DNA from: Sphingobacterium sp. UT-1RO-CII-1
GTDB taxonomy: Bacteria > Bacteroidota > Bacteroidia > Sphingobacteriales > Sphingobacteriaceae
DNA length: 64,000 nt
Direction: 5' to 3'
NCBI RefSeq assembly: GCF_026711005.1
Contig: NZ_JAPPVJ010000009.1
Span: 82,275-146,274 of the forward strand
Translations under genes and position numbers: made by a program
Shown: positions 1 through 9,171 of the stretch, in pieces
Position numbering within the stretch: position 1 is the first letter of the stretch
Layout: every line of letters starts with the position of its first letter
Notes under the pieces: model-generated
What the model was told of the DNA's origin: nothing
The model's input: the letters and a program-made list of their open reading frames with translations, nothing else
Databases searched by the model: none

Positions 1-1
1 T

Positions 2-334
2 AAGAACACCTTTGGTACAGCATTGATAAATTCTGGACAGGCATTTGATGGACTTAAAAAAGACAGTTTAGCAGTTGTCAGTACGAATAAAGATTTTGAT
101 GAATTGTGTAATGTAATATTGGGACTTTCAGCTGAATTGTGTTTACGTTGGACAGCTAATATTGCAGGTACGGTTAAAGCTGCACTTTTACATGAAGGTA
201 TTAATCAAAAAGAGTTGGCTAATTTGTTGAAAAAAAAGCATCAGAGTCAAGTCAGCACGGAGCTACAAAAAGCAAGCTTCTTTAAACTTAAAAGAGCTAT
301 AGACTATTGTACAGATAAACTTCTTGAATTATGA
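2..334 (+). CDS. SatD family protein, 3' part (5' end outside window)
   Basis: The reading frame is open from the window edge, so this is the C-terminal part of a longer gene; the first Met at 23 is internal. The segment 'INSGQAFDGLK' and the following helical region resemble the C-terminal half of SatD-family proteins, whose biochemical role is not established. The stop overlaps the start of the next gene in ATGA, so the two are translationally coupled. A SatD-like gene followed by a DUF3307 membrane protein is a recurrent pair, which supports the assignment. Only about 110 residues are visible, so the N-terminal region cannot be judged. Confidence 0.6.
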   Translation, partial: KNTFGTALINSGQAFDGLKKDSLAVVSTNKDFDELCNVILGLSAELCLRWTANIAGTVKAALLHEGINQKELANLLKKKHQSQVSTELQKASFFKLKRAIDYCTDKLLEL

Positions 335-1062
335 TTTTGCTCTTTTTAAAATTATTTCTGGCTCATATATTAGGAGATTTTGTTTTTCAGAATGAAAAAC
401 TCAATAAGAAAAAAAATATAAATGCACTTTATCTTTTATTACATATTACGATACATGGTGTGTTGCTTTTCTTATTTTTTGCTAGTGAATGGCGAGAGAT
501 GTGGCAAACGATTTTGTTCATTCTTTCGGTTCATCTTTTAGTAGATAGTTTAAAATCATTAGCAAATAATAACTGGCCGAATCATTCTTTTTTGATCTTT
601 TGTGTCGACCAGGCTTTTCACTGTCTTGCTTTATTATTGGTCGTTATTTATTGGCATGGTTTTCCAGAACAATGGTTTAATTTTTTATTATCAGTTGATT
701 TTCTGTTATATGTAATATCTCTCGTTCTTATTGTTTTTGTCTGTCCAGTTACACTGAAAATATTGTTCGGTAGGTGGAATAAAGAACTTGAAATGAAAGC
801 AAAGCTTAATGAATCTCTATTTGATGCAGGTTGGGTTATAGGAATAATAGAACGGATTTTAATTGTTTTATTTATTCAGGTTGGCTTTCTATCAGGCATT
901 GGTTTTCTTTTAGCGGCTAAATCAATATTTAGATTTGGCGATTTGAACAATACTAAAGATACCAAGTTTACGGAGTATGTACTGATTGGTACTTTTTCTA
1001 GCTTTTTGTTTGCGATTATTATTGGCTATTTGCTAAAAGTGAGTCTGTTATATCTCATATGA
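331..1062 (+). CDS. DUF3307 family integral membrane protein
   Basis: A 243-residue protein rich in hydrophobic segments, probably six to seven transmembrane helices. The N-terminal part with 'LAHILGDFVFQ' and later 'HLLVDSLK' is characteristic of DUF3307, where His/Asp pairs lie at helix ends (H12, D16; H and D near residues 70-75). The central part (around residue 150) is more polar and probably cytoplasmic. It overlaps the SatD-like gene by 4 nt (ATGA) and ends at a strong terminator hairpin, so it is the last gene of that operon. The function of the family is unknown; the pairing suggests the soluble and membrane partners work together. Confidence 0.75.
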   Translation: MILLFLKLFLAHILGDFVFQNEKLNKKKNINALYLLLHITIHGVLLFLFFASEWREMWQTILFILSVHLLVDSLKSLANNNWPNHSFLIFCVDQAFHCLALLLVVIYWHGFPEQWFNFLLSVDFLLYVISLVLIVFVCPVTLKILFGRWNKELEMKAKLNESLFDAGWVIGIIERILIVLFIQVGFLSGIGFLLAAKSIFRFGDLNNTKDTKFTEYVLIGTFSSFLFAIIIGYLLKVSLLYLI

Positions 1063-1106
1063 TACTGTCTATCTGAAAATATATTCTCAGATAGACAGTA
1101 TCATAT
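1057..1106. terminator. Bidirectional terminator hairpin
   Basis: A perfect 20-bp inverted repeat (1057-1076 against 1087-1106) with a 10-nt AT-rich loop lies exactly between the convergent stops at 1062 and 1107. A-rich sequence inside the loop and TTTAA after the right arm are compatible with intrinsic termination in both directions. Confidence 0.85.
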
Positions 1107-2252
1107 TTAAGGATTAAATAGTAATAAAATAAAAATAACAAATAATGCAAGGTGCATCAAACCTGTCAATGGCACTGTACGCTTACCCAAAAAATTCATC
1201 AAACTTAATAACAGTGTAATTACAAATAAAATGGTTTCACTAGAGCTAAGACCAAACATGACTGTTTTTCCTGAAATTAAGCCAATGATTAGGACTGCTG
1301 GAACTGTAAGCCCTACTGTTGAAACAAAAGCTCCATGGCATAGATTAATAACACGTTGGAACTCGTTATTCATTGCTGCTTTGACAGCTGTAATCGATTC
1401 GGGGGTAAATACAATGATTGCAATTAGCACTCCTCCTAGCGATAGAGGCAAGCCTAATGATTGAATGCCATGATCGACATACGTAGCTAGATTATGTGAT
1501 AAAAGAACAATAGGTAGAATCATGGCCAGAAGAATTATAGTGCGCAACCAAATTTCTTTTATATTAACTTTCTTTTTGTCATTTCCATCTTTATTATAGC
1601 TTGCCTTCTCGGTATACAGTATTTCCATACTTCCAGTTTTTGGCTGTACGTACAGATGACTGTAACTTATCATTTGATAGCGTAGAAAAAATGTGTAAAT
1701 AATTATAATTAGGGTCGTGATTGTCATTGCCTGTACAGTACTGAAAATGGCATTGCCTGCTCCCGTAATAAAATTAGGTAGTAACATGCTGATACCTGAT
1801 AATAAAATTATCATTCCGTGATAGGAGATAGAGCCTTGTGCATTATATTCTTGTTCACCATATTTTAGTCCACCAACAAGTATACAGAGACCTATAACTA
1901 AATTCATGATAATCATCATAACTGAAAAAATAGAGTCTTTGCCAATGGTAGGGGTTTCTGTAGGCCCAAGCATGACAGCAGAAATTAAAACGACTTCAAT
2001 AGATACAATAGATAAGGTTAGAATTAATGTTCCGTAGGGCTCTCCTAATTTATGTGCCAGCTCATCAGCTTGTTGAACAACACCAAAAGAGGCTATGATT
2101 ATAGTGGTTAAGAGCGCTATAAAGGATAATAGTGCTACTGTACTAGAGCCTGATAGAATTTTAGAAGTATCCAGTATGAATAAAAATGCAATAACGACGG
2201 TCCAAATAAAGATTAAACGAATACATGTTTGTTTAGAAAAAATACGTTCCAT
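1107..2252 (-). CDS. chaA: ChaA-type calcium/proton (cation/H+) antiporter
   Basis: A 381-residue, almost wholly hydrophobic protein, about 11 transmembrane segments. The repeat motif 'GEPYGTLILTLSIVSIEV' (residues about 70-87) and its counterpart 'FTPESITAVKAA' near residue 285 are the two alpha-repeats of the CaCA superfamily carrying the membrane-embedded acidic residues that bind the cation. The order and length match ChaA of enterobacteria (about 366 aa). It exchanges Ca2+ (or Na+/K+) for protons across the inner membrane. It stands alone between a shared terminator and a 330-bp gap. Confidence 0.85.
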   Translation of the reverse strand: MERIFSKQTCIRLIFIWTVVIAFLFILDTSKILSGSSTVALLSFIALLTTIIIASFGVVQQADELAHKLGEPYGTLILTLSIVSIEVVLISAVMLGPTETPTIGKDSIFSVMMIIMNLVIGLCILVGGLKYGEQEYNAQGSISYHGMIILLSGISMLLPNFITGAGNAIFSTVQAMTITTLIIIIYTFFLRYQMISYSHLYVQPKTGSMEILYTEKASYNKDGNDKKKVNIKEIWLRTIILLAMILPIVLLSHNLATYVDHGIQSLGLPLSLGGVLIAIIVFTPESITAVKAAMNNEFQRVINLCHGAFVSTVGLTVPAVLIIGLISGKTVMFGLSSSETILFVITLLLSLMNFLGKRTVPLTGLMHLALFVIFILLLFNP

Positions 2253-2582
2253 AAAATTAAATTATTAATTCCTCATATTAAACCTACATAAAGGAATTTT
2301 GTTACACTAATGCTTTAATAAAGTAGTTTGTGGCAAATATCATAAAAAACCTATTTTTTCTATTTTACATTTGTTAAAAACAGAGTTGAGCATACAACAT
2401 TGGTTTAAAACATGATGAGAGGGAAGTGTTTGTTTGTGTTAATTTTCTGTAGGTATATATGATATATTGGTATAGCTAAGTTCGTGTATTGTGCGAGTGT
2501 AACTCAAAGTGTGATAAGCTGATAAGCGATTACTTCTATGTCCGTGTGGTAGTAGAAGTAATCGCTTATATAATTGGGCTAT
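2253..2582. other. Intergenic region, 330 bp
   Basis: This holds the leader of the chaA-like gene (leftward) and the terminator of the phospholipase gene at 2522-2569. No ORF or RNA gene is evident in the rest. Confidence 0.6.
2522..2569 (-). terminator. Terminator of phospholipase C gene
   Basis: A perfect 16-bp inverted repeat (2522-2537 against 2554-2569) with a 16-nt loop starts 13 bp beyond the phospholipase stop codon. There is no long U-run, so this may be a stabilising 3' hairpin as much as a classical terminator. Confidence 0.6.
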
Positions 2583-5045
2583 TTAAGCCATTAGTGGGTC
2601 TGTGATACGTGCTTTTCCATTTTCTAAACGTCCAGCATACTGACGCTTAAAACTTAGTCCGCCATTGTTGCTAAATAAAATGTCATACCAGCCGTAATTT
2701 TTTCTAGTGGGCACTTTAATTTGTTTCATTTCCCCCTTTTTTACACTGATATTTATAATAGAGTTCTTTGTGGCATATTTGTTTTGCATTTTTAAATCGA
2801 TTTTCTGTTCGCTTTGATTTAAAATGTTGAAGATAATTTCTTCAGTTTTAGGGTCGTATTTTTGTGCTATTTGTACACCTAATGCCTCTTTGTCTCCTGC
2901 ATATAGACGGTAAAATCCGTTAGGGCCATGCAGAGCAAGTGTATATTCTGAGCCAGTAAAATTTGTTAAGTCCCAATTGTATACAATTTGCTTTCCTGCC
3001 GAAGTAGCAAAAGACCAGTTTGCTTTGTCTTTTTTAAAGCCATATGCATAAACATTAAAGGCTGCACCTAAAGCTCTGGTTTTAAATAAGCTATTTGCAG
3101 CTTCAAATTGTAAGAAAATACTGTCTTTTTCTAACTTTTCATGTATGTAAAGTTCGTATTTTAGAGCATTTGAAGGTTTATATCCTTTTTCCTGCTTTGG
3201 AAAGAAATCAGGTCTTTCTCCATTTTTAATGGCAGATATATCTGTAGCGGTAAGCTTTTTAAAACCATTTGGTGCTGGATTATTTTTTGTTTTGTTAATA
3301 TGTGCTATTTGTTCATTTCGTTCTAGGAAAGTTGGTAAATGAAAATCATCTTTTTTGTATGGTCTAAACGCGGAAGTTAAGTCTCCTGTAATTGCTCTGC
3401 GCCAGCTACTAATATTTTCTTCAACTATATTTAGTTTATATTTTTTATTTAAGAACTGTTCTACAAATTGTATCGTAGATGTTATGTCGAATACCTCGGA
3501 ATTAACCCAGCCTCCTTTGCTCCAGGGGGAAGCAATGATTAAAGGAACGCGGTAGCCTAATCCAACAGGACCTTCTGTTGCGCTACTTTCTGAAACTCCG
3601 TATGCTATTTCTTGTTCCTTAGTTACATATTCAGTGGTATAATCTAAATCTGGCGACGTTATGCCTGTTGACAGATCTCCAGGTTTTGGGGCAACAAATG
3701 GCGGTACATGATCAAAGTAACCATCATTTTCGTCATAATTTAATATGAATATTGTTTTTTTCCAAATATCTGGATTTTTCGTCAGTATATTTAAAACTTC
3801 AGAGACATACCATGCTCCATACATAGGTGCGCTTGGATGGTCTGAAAAATTTTGCGGTGCTACTAGCCATGAAATGGTTGGTAGTTTATCTTCGTTGACA
3901 TCTTTCCTAAATTGGTGAAATATATCACCTTTCGGAACTGTGATCGTGTTTTCGTTGTATTCTATTTGTTCTATATTATGGTAATCTTCATCTCCTTCAT
4001 TTGTTTGGAAGGCTTTTTCGTGTAGTGCTTTATTAAAGTCATCAAGCTTGGCATATTCAGCAGTATTATATTTATTATATTCTTTTTGAAAGCTAATAAA
4101 TTGCTCTTTTTTTTGTTGTAGTGTTTGTTTTAACTTTTGATCATTTTTGCTTTCTAACTGTTGTTCTATATTTTTAATTTCCAGTGGAAGTTCTTTTAAT
4201 CTTTTGCTAAAAAACTGTATATGACTTTTTTTGTAGCGTACTTGGTACTGCTCAAACCATTCCAAATTATTGTCTGTAAAGTTTCCTAAGAAGCTGTCCG
4301 CTTCACCGGTTAAGTCATTTTGTAAGCTTATTTCATTTTGATATACTTTCCAGCTGATGTTATTTTCTTCTAGTCGTTCAGGGAAAGTTTTCCAATTTGC
4401 CATCTTATTATAATAAACATCCGAATTTCTTACTAGAGGTTTATCACCTTTTTTAGGAACACATTTTCCTGTCCAAAAAAAGTGTCTATTTGTTGTTGTC
4501 CCTGTTATTGACGAGCAAAAATGTTGATCACATATTGTAAAGGCATCTGCAAAAGCGTAGTAAAAAGGAATATCATTTCTATTATAATGACCTAATGTTA
4601 GAGGCAGATCATGGTATGATTTATTGCCTGATCTTTTCCATTCTAACCAATTGTCAAACTTGCCATTGTTCCAAGAGCCAATCTGATTTTCCCAAGAATG
4701 GGGAAGATCTCTTGTCCAGGCAGCATTGGAGTTTTTAATATCTAGCTGAAAGGGTAGGTAGGTATCGCCATTCTTATAAGACTGTAGCCAAACAGGGTTT
4801 AAATTAGGAAGGAGAACTGCACGAGGGTCATTAAATCCCCTAACACCTTTTAATGCGCCAAAACTATGGTCAAAAGACCTGTTTTCTTGCATAAGCATGA
4901 CGATATGTTCAGCATCTAAGTATGTTGAACCCTCTGTCGGATTAATCTTTAAGGCAGCTTGTATAGACTCTGGCAAAGTATTGAACATACCAAATGCACC
5001 AGCTAGAAGTCCTGCTTTTTTTATAAATTCTCTTCTGTTTTCCAT
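2583..5045 (-). CDS. Phosphocholine-type phospholipase C (Tat-exported)
   Basis: An 820-residue protein of the non-haemolytic phospholipase C / acid phosphatase family. The N-terminus 'RREFIKKAGLLAGA' is a twin-arginine signal, so it is exported folded. The phosphoesterase domain starts at about residue 45 with 'EHIVMLMQENRSFDHSFG', where the Asn/Arg/Asp cluster binds metal and phosphate. Further family blocks are 'FFWTGK', 'NYDENDGYFDHVPPF' and 'GYRVPLIIASPW'. About 200 C-terminal residues form the small beta domains (DUF756-like) typical of the phosphocholine-specific group. It hydrolyses phosphatidylcholine-type lipids or phosphocholine esters. The gene is monocistronic. Charged helical residues about 265-350 look like a family insertion with coiled-coil character. 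Confidence 0.85.
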   Translation of the reverse strand: MENRREFIKKAGLLAGAFGMFNTLPESIQAALKINPTEGSTYLDAEHIVMLMQENRSFDHSFGALKGVRGFNDPRAVLLPNLNPVWLQSYKNGDTYLPFQLDIKNSNAAWTRDLPHSWENQIGSWNNGKFDNWLEWKRSGNKSYHDLPLTLGHYNRNDIPFYYAFADAFTICDQHFCSSITGTTTNRHFFWTGKCVPKKGDKPLVRNSDVYYNKMANWKTFPERLEENNISWKVYQNEISLQNDLTGEADSFLGNFTDNNLEWFEQYQVRYKKSHIQFFSKRLKELPLEIKNIEQQLESKNDQKLKQTLQQKKEQFISFQKEYNKYNTAEYAKLDDFNKALHEKAFQTNEGDEDYHNIEQIEYNENTITVPKGDIFHQFRKDVNEDKLPTISWLVAPQNFSDHPSAPMYGAWYVSEVLNILTKNPDIWKKTIFILNYDENDGYFDHVPPFVAPKPGDLSTGITSPDLDYTTEYVTKEQEIAYGVSESSATEGPVGLGYRVPLIIASPWSKGGWVNSEVFDITSTIQFVEQFLNKKYKLNIVEENISSWRRAITGDLTSAFRPYKKDDFHLPTFLERNEQIAHINKTKNNPAPNGFKKLTATDISAIKNGERPDFFPKQEKGYKPSNALKYELYIHEKLEKDSIFLQFEAANSLFKTRALGAAFNVYAYGFKKDKANWSFATSAGKQIVYNWDLTNFTGSEYTLALHGPNGFYRLYAGDKEALGVQIAQKYDPKTEEIIFNILNQSEQKIDLKMQNKYATKNSIINISVKKGEMKQIKVPTRKNYGWYDILFSNNGGLSFKRQYAGRLENGKARITDPLMA

Positions 5046-5405
5046 CGTAGTTTTATTTTATGATGTTTAATATCGTGACACAGTTTTTATTAAGACTATG
5101 TGTTGAATTACGGTTTTAATAGATAGTTGATATGCACACTAGTTTTTATATAGGTTCATTTTAACTTTTAGTACCATGAGATGTTTTCTGTTTTTTTACA
5201 TTAAGGAACTAGGACGTAATTGATTCTTTACTAGTCTTAATTTGTTAAAGCTAAAGGTAAAAATAATTGATAGTTATATGCTCCCGCAACGCTATTATCG
5301 CTAAATTATTACTTTAATGTTGCGCATACTATGTTAAAGAAAGTTATATTTGCTGACTTTTGACTATAAAAGTCAAATGTATAGTGGGTACTTAATTATT
5401 TATTT
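5046..5405. other. Divergent intergenic region, 360 bp, with operator-like inverted repeat
   Basis: This holds the leaders of the leftward phospholipase gene and the rightward lipoprotein gene. An inverted repeat with 8-bp arms (TGACTTTT at 5355-5362, AAAAGTCA at 5369-5376) lies 30 bp before the lipoprotein start, a position fitting an operator. No ORF is evident. Confidence 0.45.
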
Positions 5406-6566
5406 ATGTTTAAAAAGATACACATTCTGTTATTAGTCCCTTTGCTTTTTCTGCAAGGTTGTATTAAAGATGAGCCATTGGAAATGGAGGCAGACATTGT
5501 TGCTGTACACGATGTGGAGGACAGTTTTTTGATGAATCCGGTATTGACTAACAATAAAGTTGTAGTATATGTAAAGCCAGGAGAAAGGGATTTGACAAAC
5601 TATCAATTAAAATTTGACCTTACTAAAGGTGCTACAATTTCACCTAGTTCAGAATCTATTCAAGATTATAATAATGATGTGATTTTTACGGTCACTTCTG
5701 AAGATGGGCGTTTTTCAAAAAAATATACTGTAACGGTTATTGAAACTAATCAAAGTTCAGTTCCTAATGAGTTTTTATTTCAGGATTTTAGAGTTGAAGA
5801 GTCAGGAATAGGCACTTCATATTATCAATTTTTTGATGTCGTGTACGGTCAAAATTTTGATAATTGGGGATCAGGTAATTATGGATTTGGATTTAGTTTT
5901 CTAGGGCAAGAAGTTAATCCTGAACAGCATCCTACTGGCGTGATAAAAAACTCTATAACTGAAAAGACTAATTTGCTATTGGAGACAAAAAAGACAGGGC
6001 CTTGGGGTGTGATGTTTGGGGCTAAAGCACCAATGGCTGCGGGTAATTTATTTCTTGGAAGTTTTAACTTGAAAGATGTAATGAAACCATTAACGGCAAC
6101 AGAATTTGGTCGTCCATTTAATCGAATGCCTGTTTCTTTAGAAGGTTCATTTAATTATAAAGCAGGAGATGAATTAGTAGAGCGTGATGCCTCAGGAACA
6201 GTGCTTATACCTGCGATTGGAGTAGATTCATGTGATATTTATGCTGTTTTTTATAATCGTAAGGAGTTGGTTGCTAGACAAGTTGATGTGAAAAATCCCG
6301 TTGATTATTTAGATGGATATACAATTCACAATGATGAAAGTATCGTTGCCGTAGCACGTTTAAATGATGGTAGCTCTACAGCTGGTGAAGGTTTTATAGA
6401 TTTTAAAGTGCCTTTTGTATTTAGAAAAGAGGTGAATGAGAATGATCTATATGCGATGGATTATAATATTGCTATTGTGATCACTTCAAGCAAATATGGA
6501 GACCAGTTTAAAGGAGCTATTGGTAGTAAATTAATTGTAGACCGAATAAAAATCAATACAAAATAA
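5406..6566 (+). CDS. PCMD-type surface lipoprotein
   Basis: A 386-residue lipoprotein: residues 1-19 are a signal peptide ending in the lipobox 'LQGC', with Cys19 as the acylation site. Residues about 35-115 form an Ig-like/DUF4959-like beta domain ('YTVTVIE' end). The remainder, with 'WGSGNYGFGFSFLGQE', 'GPWGVMFGAKAPMAAGNLFLGSF' broken across a turn, and 'FKVPFVFRKEV', resembles the PCMD domain (putative carbohydrate metabolism) common in Bacteroidota outer-surface lipoproteins. It is likely to bind a carbohydrate or protein ligand. The stop overlaps the start of the barrel gene in TAATG, so the two form an operon. Confidence 0.7.
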   Translation: MFKKIHILLLVPLLFLQGCIKDEPLEMEADIVAVHDVEDSFLMNPVLTNNKVVVYVKPGERDLTNYQLKFDLTKGATISPSSESIQDYNNDVIFTVTSEDGRFSKKYTVTVIETNQSSVPNEFLFQDFRVEESGIGTSYYQFFDVVYGQNFDNWGSGNYGFGFSFLGQEVNPEQHPTGVIKNSITEKTNLLLETKKTGPWGVMFGAKAPMAAGNLFLGSFNLKDVMKPLTATEFGRPFNRMPVSLEGSFNYKAGDELVERDASGTVLIPAIGVDSCDIYAVFYNRKELVARQVDVKNPVDYLDGYTIHNDESIVAVARLNDGSSTAGEGFIDFKVPFVFRKEVNENDLYAMDYNIAIVITSSKYGDQFKGAIGSKLIVDRIKINTK

Positions 6567-7333
6567 TGAGACTGAATTATTATATAATGGTTGCAATTTT
6601 TCTTTGCATAAGCACAGCAGGGGAAGCGCAACAGAGACACAATGTAGATGGAGCTTTTTTTGATAGAGTTAGCTATAAGGTGGCAATCGGTTCGAAAATA
6701 GGAGGTTCTGCTCCCTTGCCAATTCCTAAGGAAATTAGAAAGGTAAAAGGATATTCTCCTCATTATCCTTTCTTTATTGGAGCAAAAGCAACTCATGCTA
6801 TAGATAGTAAATGGGGTGTGTCTTTAGGGCTTACGTTTGAAGGTAAAGGTATGAATACCAAAGCAGATGTGAAAAATTACAAAACATCCTTTAACGCTAA
6901 TGAAGATCCTACAGCTAATGCAAAAGGTTATTTTACTGGACGCATAACAACCAAAGTGCAAAATTTATATCTGTCTATTCCTATACAGGCAACTTATCAA
7001 GTTGGTGAGCGTTGGAGTCTACAAGCAGGCCCCTATATTGCATTTGCTCTACAGAAACGTTTCTTTGGAGAGGCTACTGATGGGTATTTGAGAAACATTG
7101 AACCAACTGGAGAAAAGCTTAATATTACATTCGCTGAATATGATTTTAGGGAGAGTGTGCGCACAATAGATGTTGGAATGAGTTTAGGCACGAACTATGA
7201 TTTTGGTCAGCGTTATTTTGCTTTAGCGCAGTTTGACTATGGTTTCAATAATATAATGAAAACTGGCTTTGAGAGTATTAGTTTCGGGTTACATAATATT
7301 TTTCTGAATGTTGGTGTCGGCATTAAAATATAA
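6566..7333 (+). CDS. PorT-family outer-membrane beta-barrel protein
   Basis: A 255-residue protein with a cleavable signal peptide (residues 1-21, 'ISTAGEAQ') followed by alternating beta-strand motifs such as 'WGVSLGLTFEGKG', 'NLYLSIPIQATYQV', 'WSLQAGPYIAFAL' and a C-terminal 'IFLNVGVGIKI' ending in a hydrophobic residue. This is the pattern of the OMP_b-brl_2/PorT family. It is coupled to the upstream lipoprotein, suggesting a two-component surface assembly. No substrate can be inferred. Confidence 0.75.
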   Translation: MRLNYYIMVAIFLCISTAGEAQQRHNVDGAFFDRVSYKVAIGSKIGGSAPLPIPKEIRKVKGYSPHYPFFIGAKATHAIDSKWGVSLGLTFEGKGMNTKADVKNYKTSFNANEDPTANAKGYFTGRITTKVQNLYLSIPIQATYQVGERWSLQAGPYIAFALQKRFFGEATDGYLRNIEPTGEKLNITFAEYDFRESVRTIDVGMSLGTNYDFGQRYFALAQFDYGFNNIMKTGFESISFGLHNIFLNVGVGIKI

Positions 7334-7377
7334 TTCCATAGTAATTACGTAGCATAAAGAGTCCTGTTGCTCTATAA

Positions 7378-7425
7378 TAAAATGCTCTTGTTGTGTACAT
7401 GTTTTGTACTGGCAGGAGCATTTTT
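7378..7425 (+). terminator. Terminator of lipoprotein/barrel operon
   Basis: Inverted repeat AAATGCTCTTG ... CAGGAGCATTT with one G-T pair, followed by a T-run (TTTTTATTT), 50 bp after the barrel stop. An inner GTAC/GTAC pairing extends the hairpin. Confidence 0.75.
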
Positions 7426-7488
7426 ATTTGATAAAAGTCCAATTGTCTTCACCGATATTTTAAAATTTTGTGTTAGTAGCGTCTTGCT

Positions 7489-7527
7489 AAAAAAAGAAGC
7501 GCTAATCTTATGAAGAATAGCGCTTCT
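7489..7527 (-). terminator. Terminator of the secreted-protein gene
   Basis: A 10-bp perfect inverted repeat AGAAGCGCTA / TAGCGCTTCT (7495-7504, 7518-7527). The A-run at 7489-7494 gives a U-tract on the minus strand. It lies 19 bp past the stop at 7546. Confidence 0.8.
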
Positions 7528-7545
7528 CTATAGTTATATATAAGT

Positions 7546-8229
7546 CTAGTCTCCTAAAAAATTATTAAGTACACCTTGCAAAGCACCTCCACCAGGTACT
7601 AGGCTCAATGCAGTTTGTGCGCCGATTTTTAATAAACCGCTACCCCAACCTTTTTTCTTCGGTTGGCCATCTACAGCTCCGAGAACAGCATTCATGGTCG
7701 CTTCCGCATTTGTTTTGTTTGCTTTATAATTGGAACCAACAAACTCGATACTTGCGGTCATTGTATTTAATTCTTCTTCTATTTCTTCATTAAATTCAAA
7801 AACAGAAATGTCAAACTCTATTTTATCTCCTGTTTCATAAGATTTTATATTGCTTAGAATATTATAATTGGTAACAAGTTCGTCATCAACACCTTCAATT
7901 GTTTCAAAAAAGCCTGCTAGTTCTCCCGAATATGTATCTCCGCTTATTCTTTTAGGCGGCACAGCTAATTTTAAAACCTTTTCTCCTTTTAGTCTTTCTT
8001 CAATAGGGTCCAGGCTATCCCATTTATGTAGCCAAACTAAGTAATCATCACTTTCAAGTTCAAACTCTTTTTTTGTTTGACTTGTGATTTTAAAATACTT
8101 TGGAACAAGAAATTTTACACCAGCTTCTTTCCAATAGACTTCTTTGTACTTTTTCGACTGCGCTGTAGCCATATTAGTATAAGCTAATAAGCAAAAAAGG
8201 ACCACGAATACTTTTGATAAATTTTTCAT
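7546..8229 (-). CDS. Secreted protein of unknown function
   Basis: A 227-residue protein with a signal peptide (residues 1-23, ending 'NMATAQ'). The mature part has an alpha/beta pattern ('YWKEAGVKFLVPKYFKI') resembling small exported proteins that carry a conserved core of strands. It has a Gly-rich, hydrophobic C-terminus ('ALSLVPGGGALQGVLNNFLG') that could insert into or bind a membrane. I do not recognise a family. It is monocistronic, with its own terminator. Confidence 0.6.
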   Translation of the reverse strand: MKNLSKVFVVLFCLLAYTNMATAQSKKYKEVYWKEAGVKFLVPKYFKITSQTKKEFELESDDYLVWLHKWDSLDPIEERLKGEKVLKLAVPPKRISGDTYSGELAGFFETIEGVDDELVTNYNILSNIKSYETGDKIEFDISVFEFNEEIEEELNTMTASIEFVGSNYKANKTNAEATMNAVLGAVDGQPKKKGWGSGLLKIGAQTALSLVPGGGALQGVLNNFLGD

Positions 8230-8323
8230 ATTTATAAATTAAAACTAAAATTTTACGATTAATAAAATCAAAGCAAAGGTGGATAAACTTACTATATCGG
8301 GCAAGTTATGCAGGTGTAGTTAG

Positions 8324-8365
8324 CGGGTAGTGGCTGTTTTTACTTATTTTTTTAGTCACTACCCG
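8324..8365 (-). terminator. Hairpin at the 3' end of the thiamine operon
   Basis: Inverted repeat CGGGTAGTGGCT / AGTCACTACCCG (8324-8335, 8354-8365, one G-T pair), 70 bp beyond the thiF stop. The U-rich stretch lies in the loop rather than after the stem, so termination efficiency is uncertain. Confidence 0.45.
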
Positions 8366-8434
8366 TCGGGTAGTTTGATGGCCTTATGTTATTTATAATC
8401 ATCTTGTTATGTTGTTTTCTTCAGGATGGTTGTT

Positions 8435-9148
8435 TTAAAAAGATATTTTCTTGGAAGATACATTTAAAGTGTCTACGACGAGCCACTCGTTATGAAGCGT
8501 GGGCAAGCCAGTTATTATTTTTAAAGCCTCATGCGCCATCAGCGTACCTAATATACCTGGAGTACTAGCCATTACTCCGTGGAGTGAACAGTTAGGAATA
8601 TCTTCAGGTTCTGGCGGATCTGGAAAAATGTTCCTAAGGTTTTTAGAGCCTCTATAGTTAAATACTGCCAATTGTACTTCAAAATTGAATATACTGCCGT
8701 AAACCAACGGTTTATTGAGTTTTACACAGATATCATTGACTAGGTATCGACTTTTGAAATTGTCGCTACCATCAATAACGAGATCATACTGGCTAATATA
8801 TTGTTCTGCATTTTTGCTGTGTATACTATCAAAAATAGGAGTAAAGCTAATGTCTGCGTTTAGTTTTTCTATTTGAAGTTTTAAACTTGTTACTTTTGGT
8901 GTGTCTACACTTTCTTCTGTGTGTGCTATCTGCCGATGTAAATTATGTAATTCCACTTGGTCAAAATCTATGCAGGCTAGTTTGCCTACACCTGCTCCTG
9001 CGAGATATAAAAGAATAGGACAGCCAAGACCTCCTGCTCCAATAACTAAAGCTGAAGCATTTTTTAGTTTTTGTTGTCCCTTTATACCTATTTGAGGAAC
9101 ACTTATTTGTCGCTTGTAGCGTAAGGTCTCTTTTTCAGTTAAGCTCAT
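8435..9148 (-). CDS. thiF: ThiF-type sulfur-carrier adenylyltransferase
   Basis: A 237-residue member of the E1/ThiF/MoeB family that adenylates the C-terminal Gly-Gly of ThiS so that sulfur can be loaded. The nucleotide-binding loop 'VIGAGGLGCPILLYLAGAG' is split here between residues 36 and 54. The following 'IDFDQVELHNLHRQ' holds the acidic and Arg residues for ATP, and 'DGSDNFKSRY' is the usual block near residue 128. A Cys in 'PNCSLHGVM' matches the position of the catalytic Cys (Cys184 of E. coli ThiF). The paired CxxC motifs that bind zinc in many relatives are absent. It is the last gene of the thi operon. Confidence 0.85.
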   Translation of the reverse strand: MSLTEKETLRYKRQISVPQIGIKGQQKLKNASALVIGAGGLGCPILLYLAGAGVGKLACIDFDQVELHNLHRQIAHTEESVDTPKVTSLKLQIEKLNADISFTPIFDSIHSKNAEQYISQYDLVIDGSDNFKSRYLVNDICVKLNKPLVYGSIFNFEVQLAVFNYRGSKNLRNIFPDPPEPEDIPNCSLHGVMASTPGILGTLMAHEALKIITGLPTLHNEWLVVDTLNVSSKKISF

Positions 9149-9171
9149 CGTCTAGTACTATAGAATATTAT

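Noticed and set aside
6461..6796. Minus-strand 111-codon ORF across the lipoprotein/barrel junction
   Set aside because: It is antisense to two well-supported genes and shows no family features.
8324..8365. A riboswitch or RNA gene between thiF and the secreted protein gene
   Set aside because: Only a simple inverted repeat is present, adequately explained as a 3' hairpin of the thi operon.
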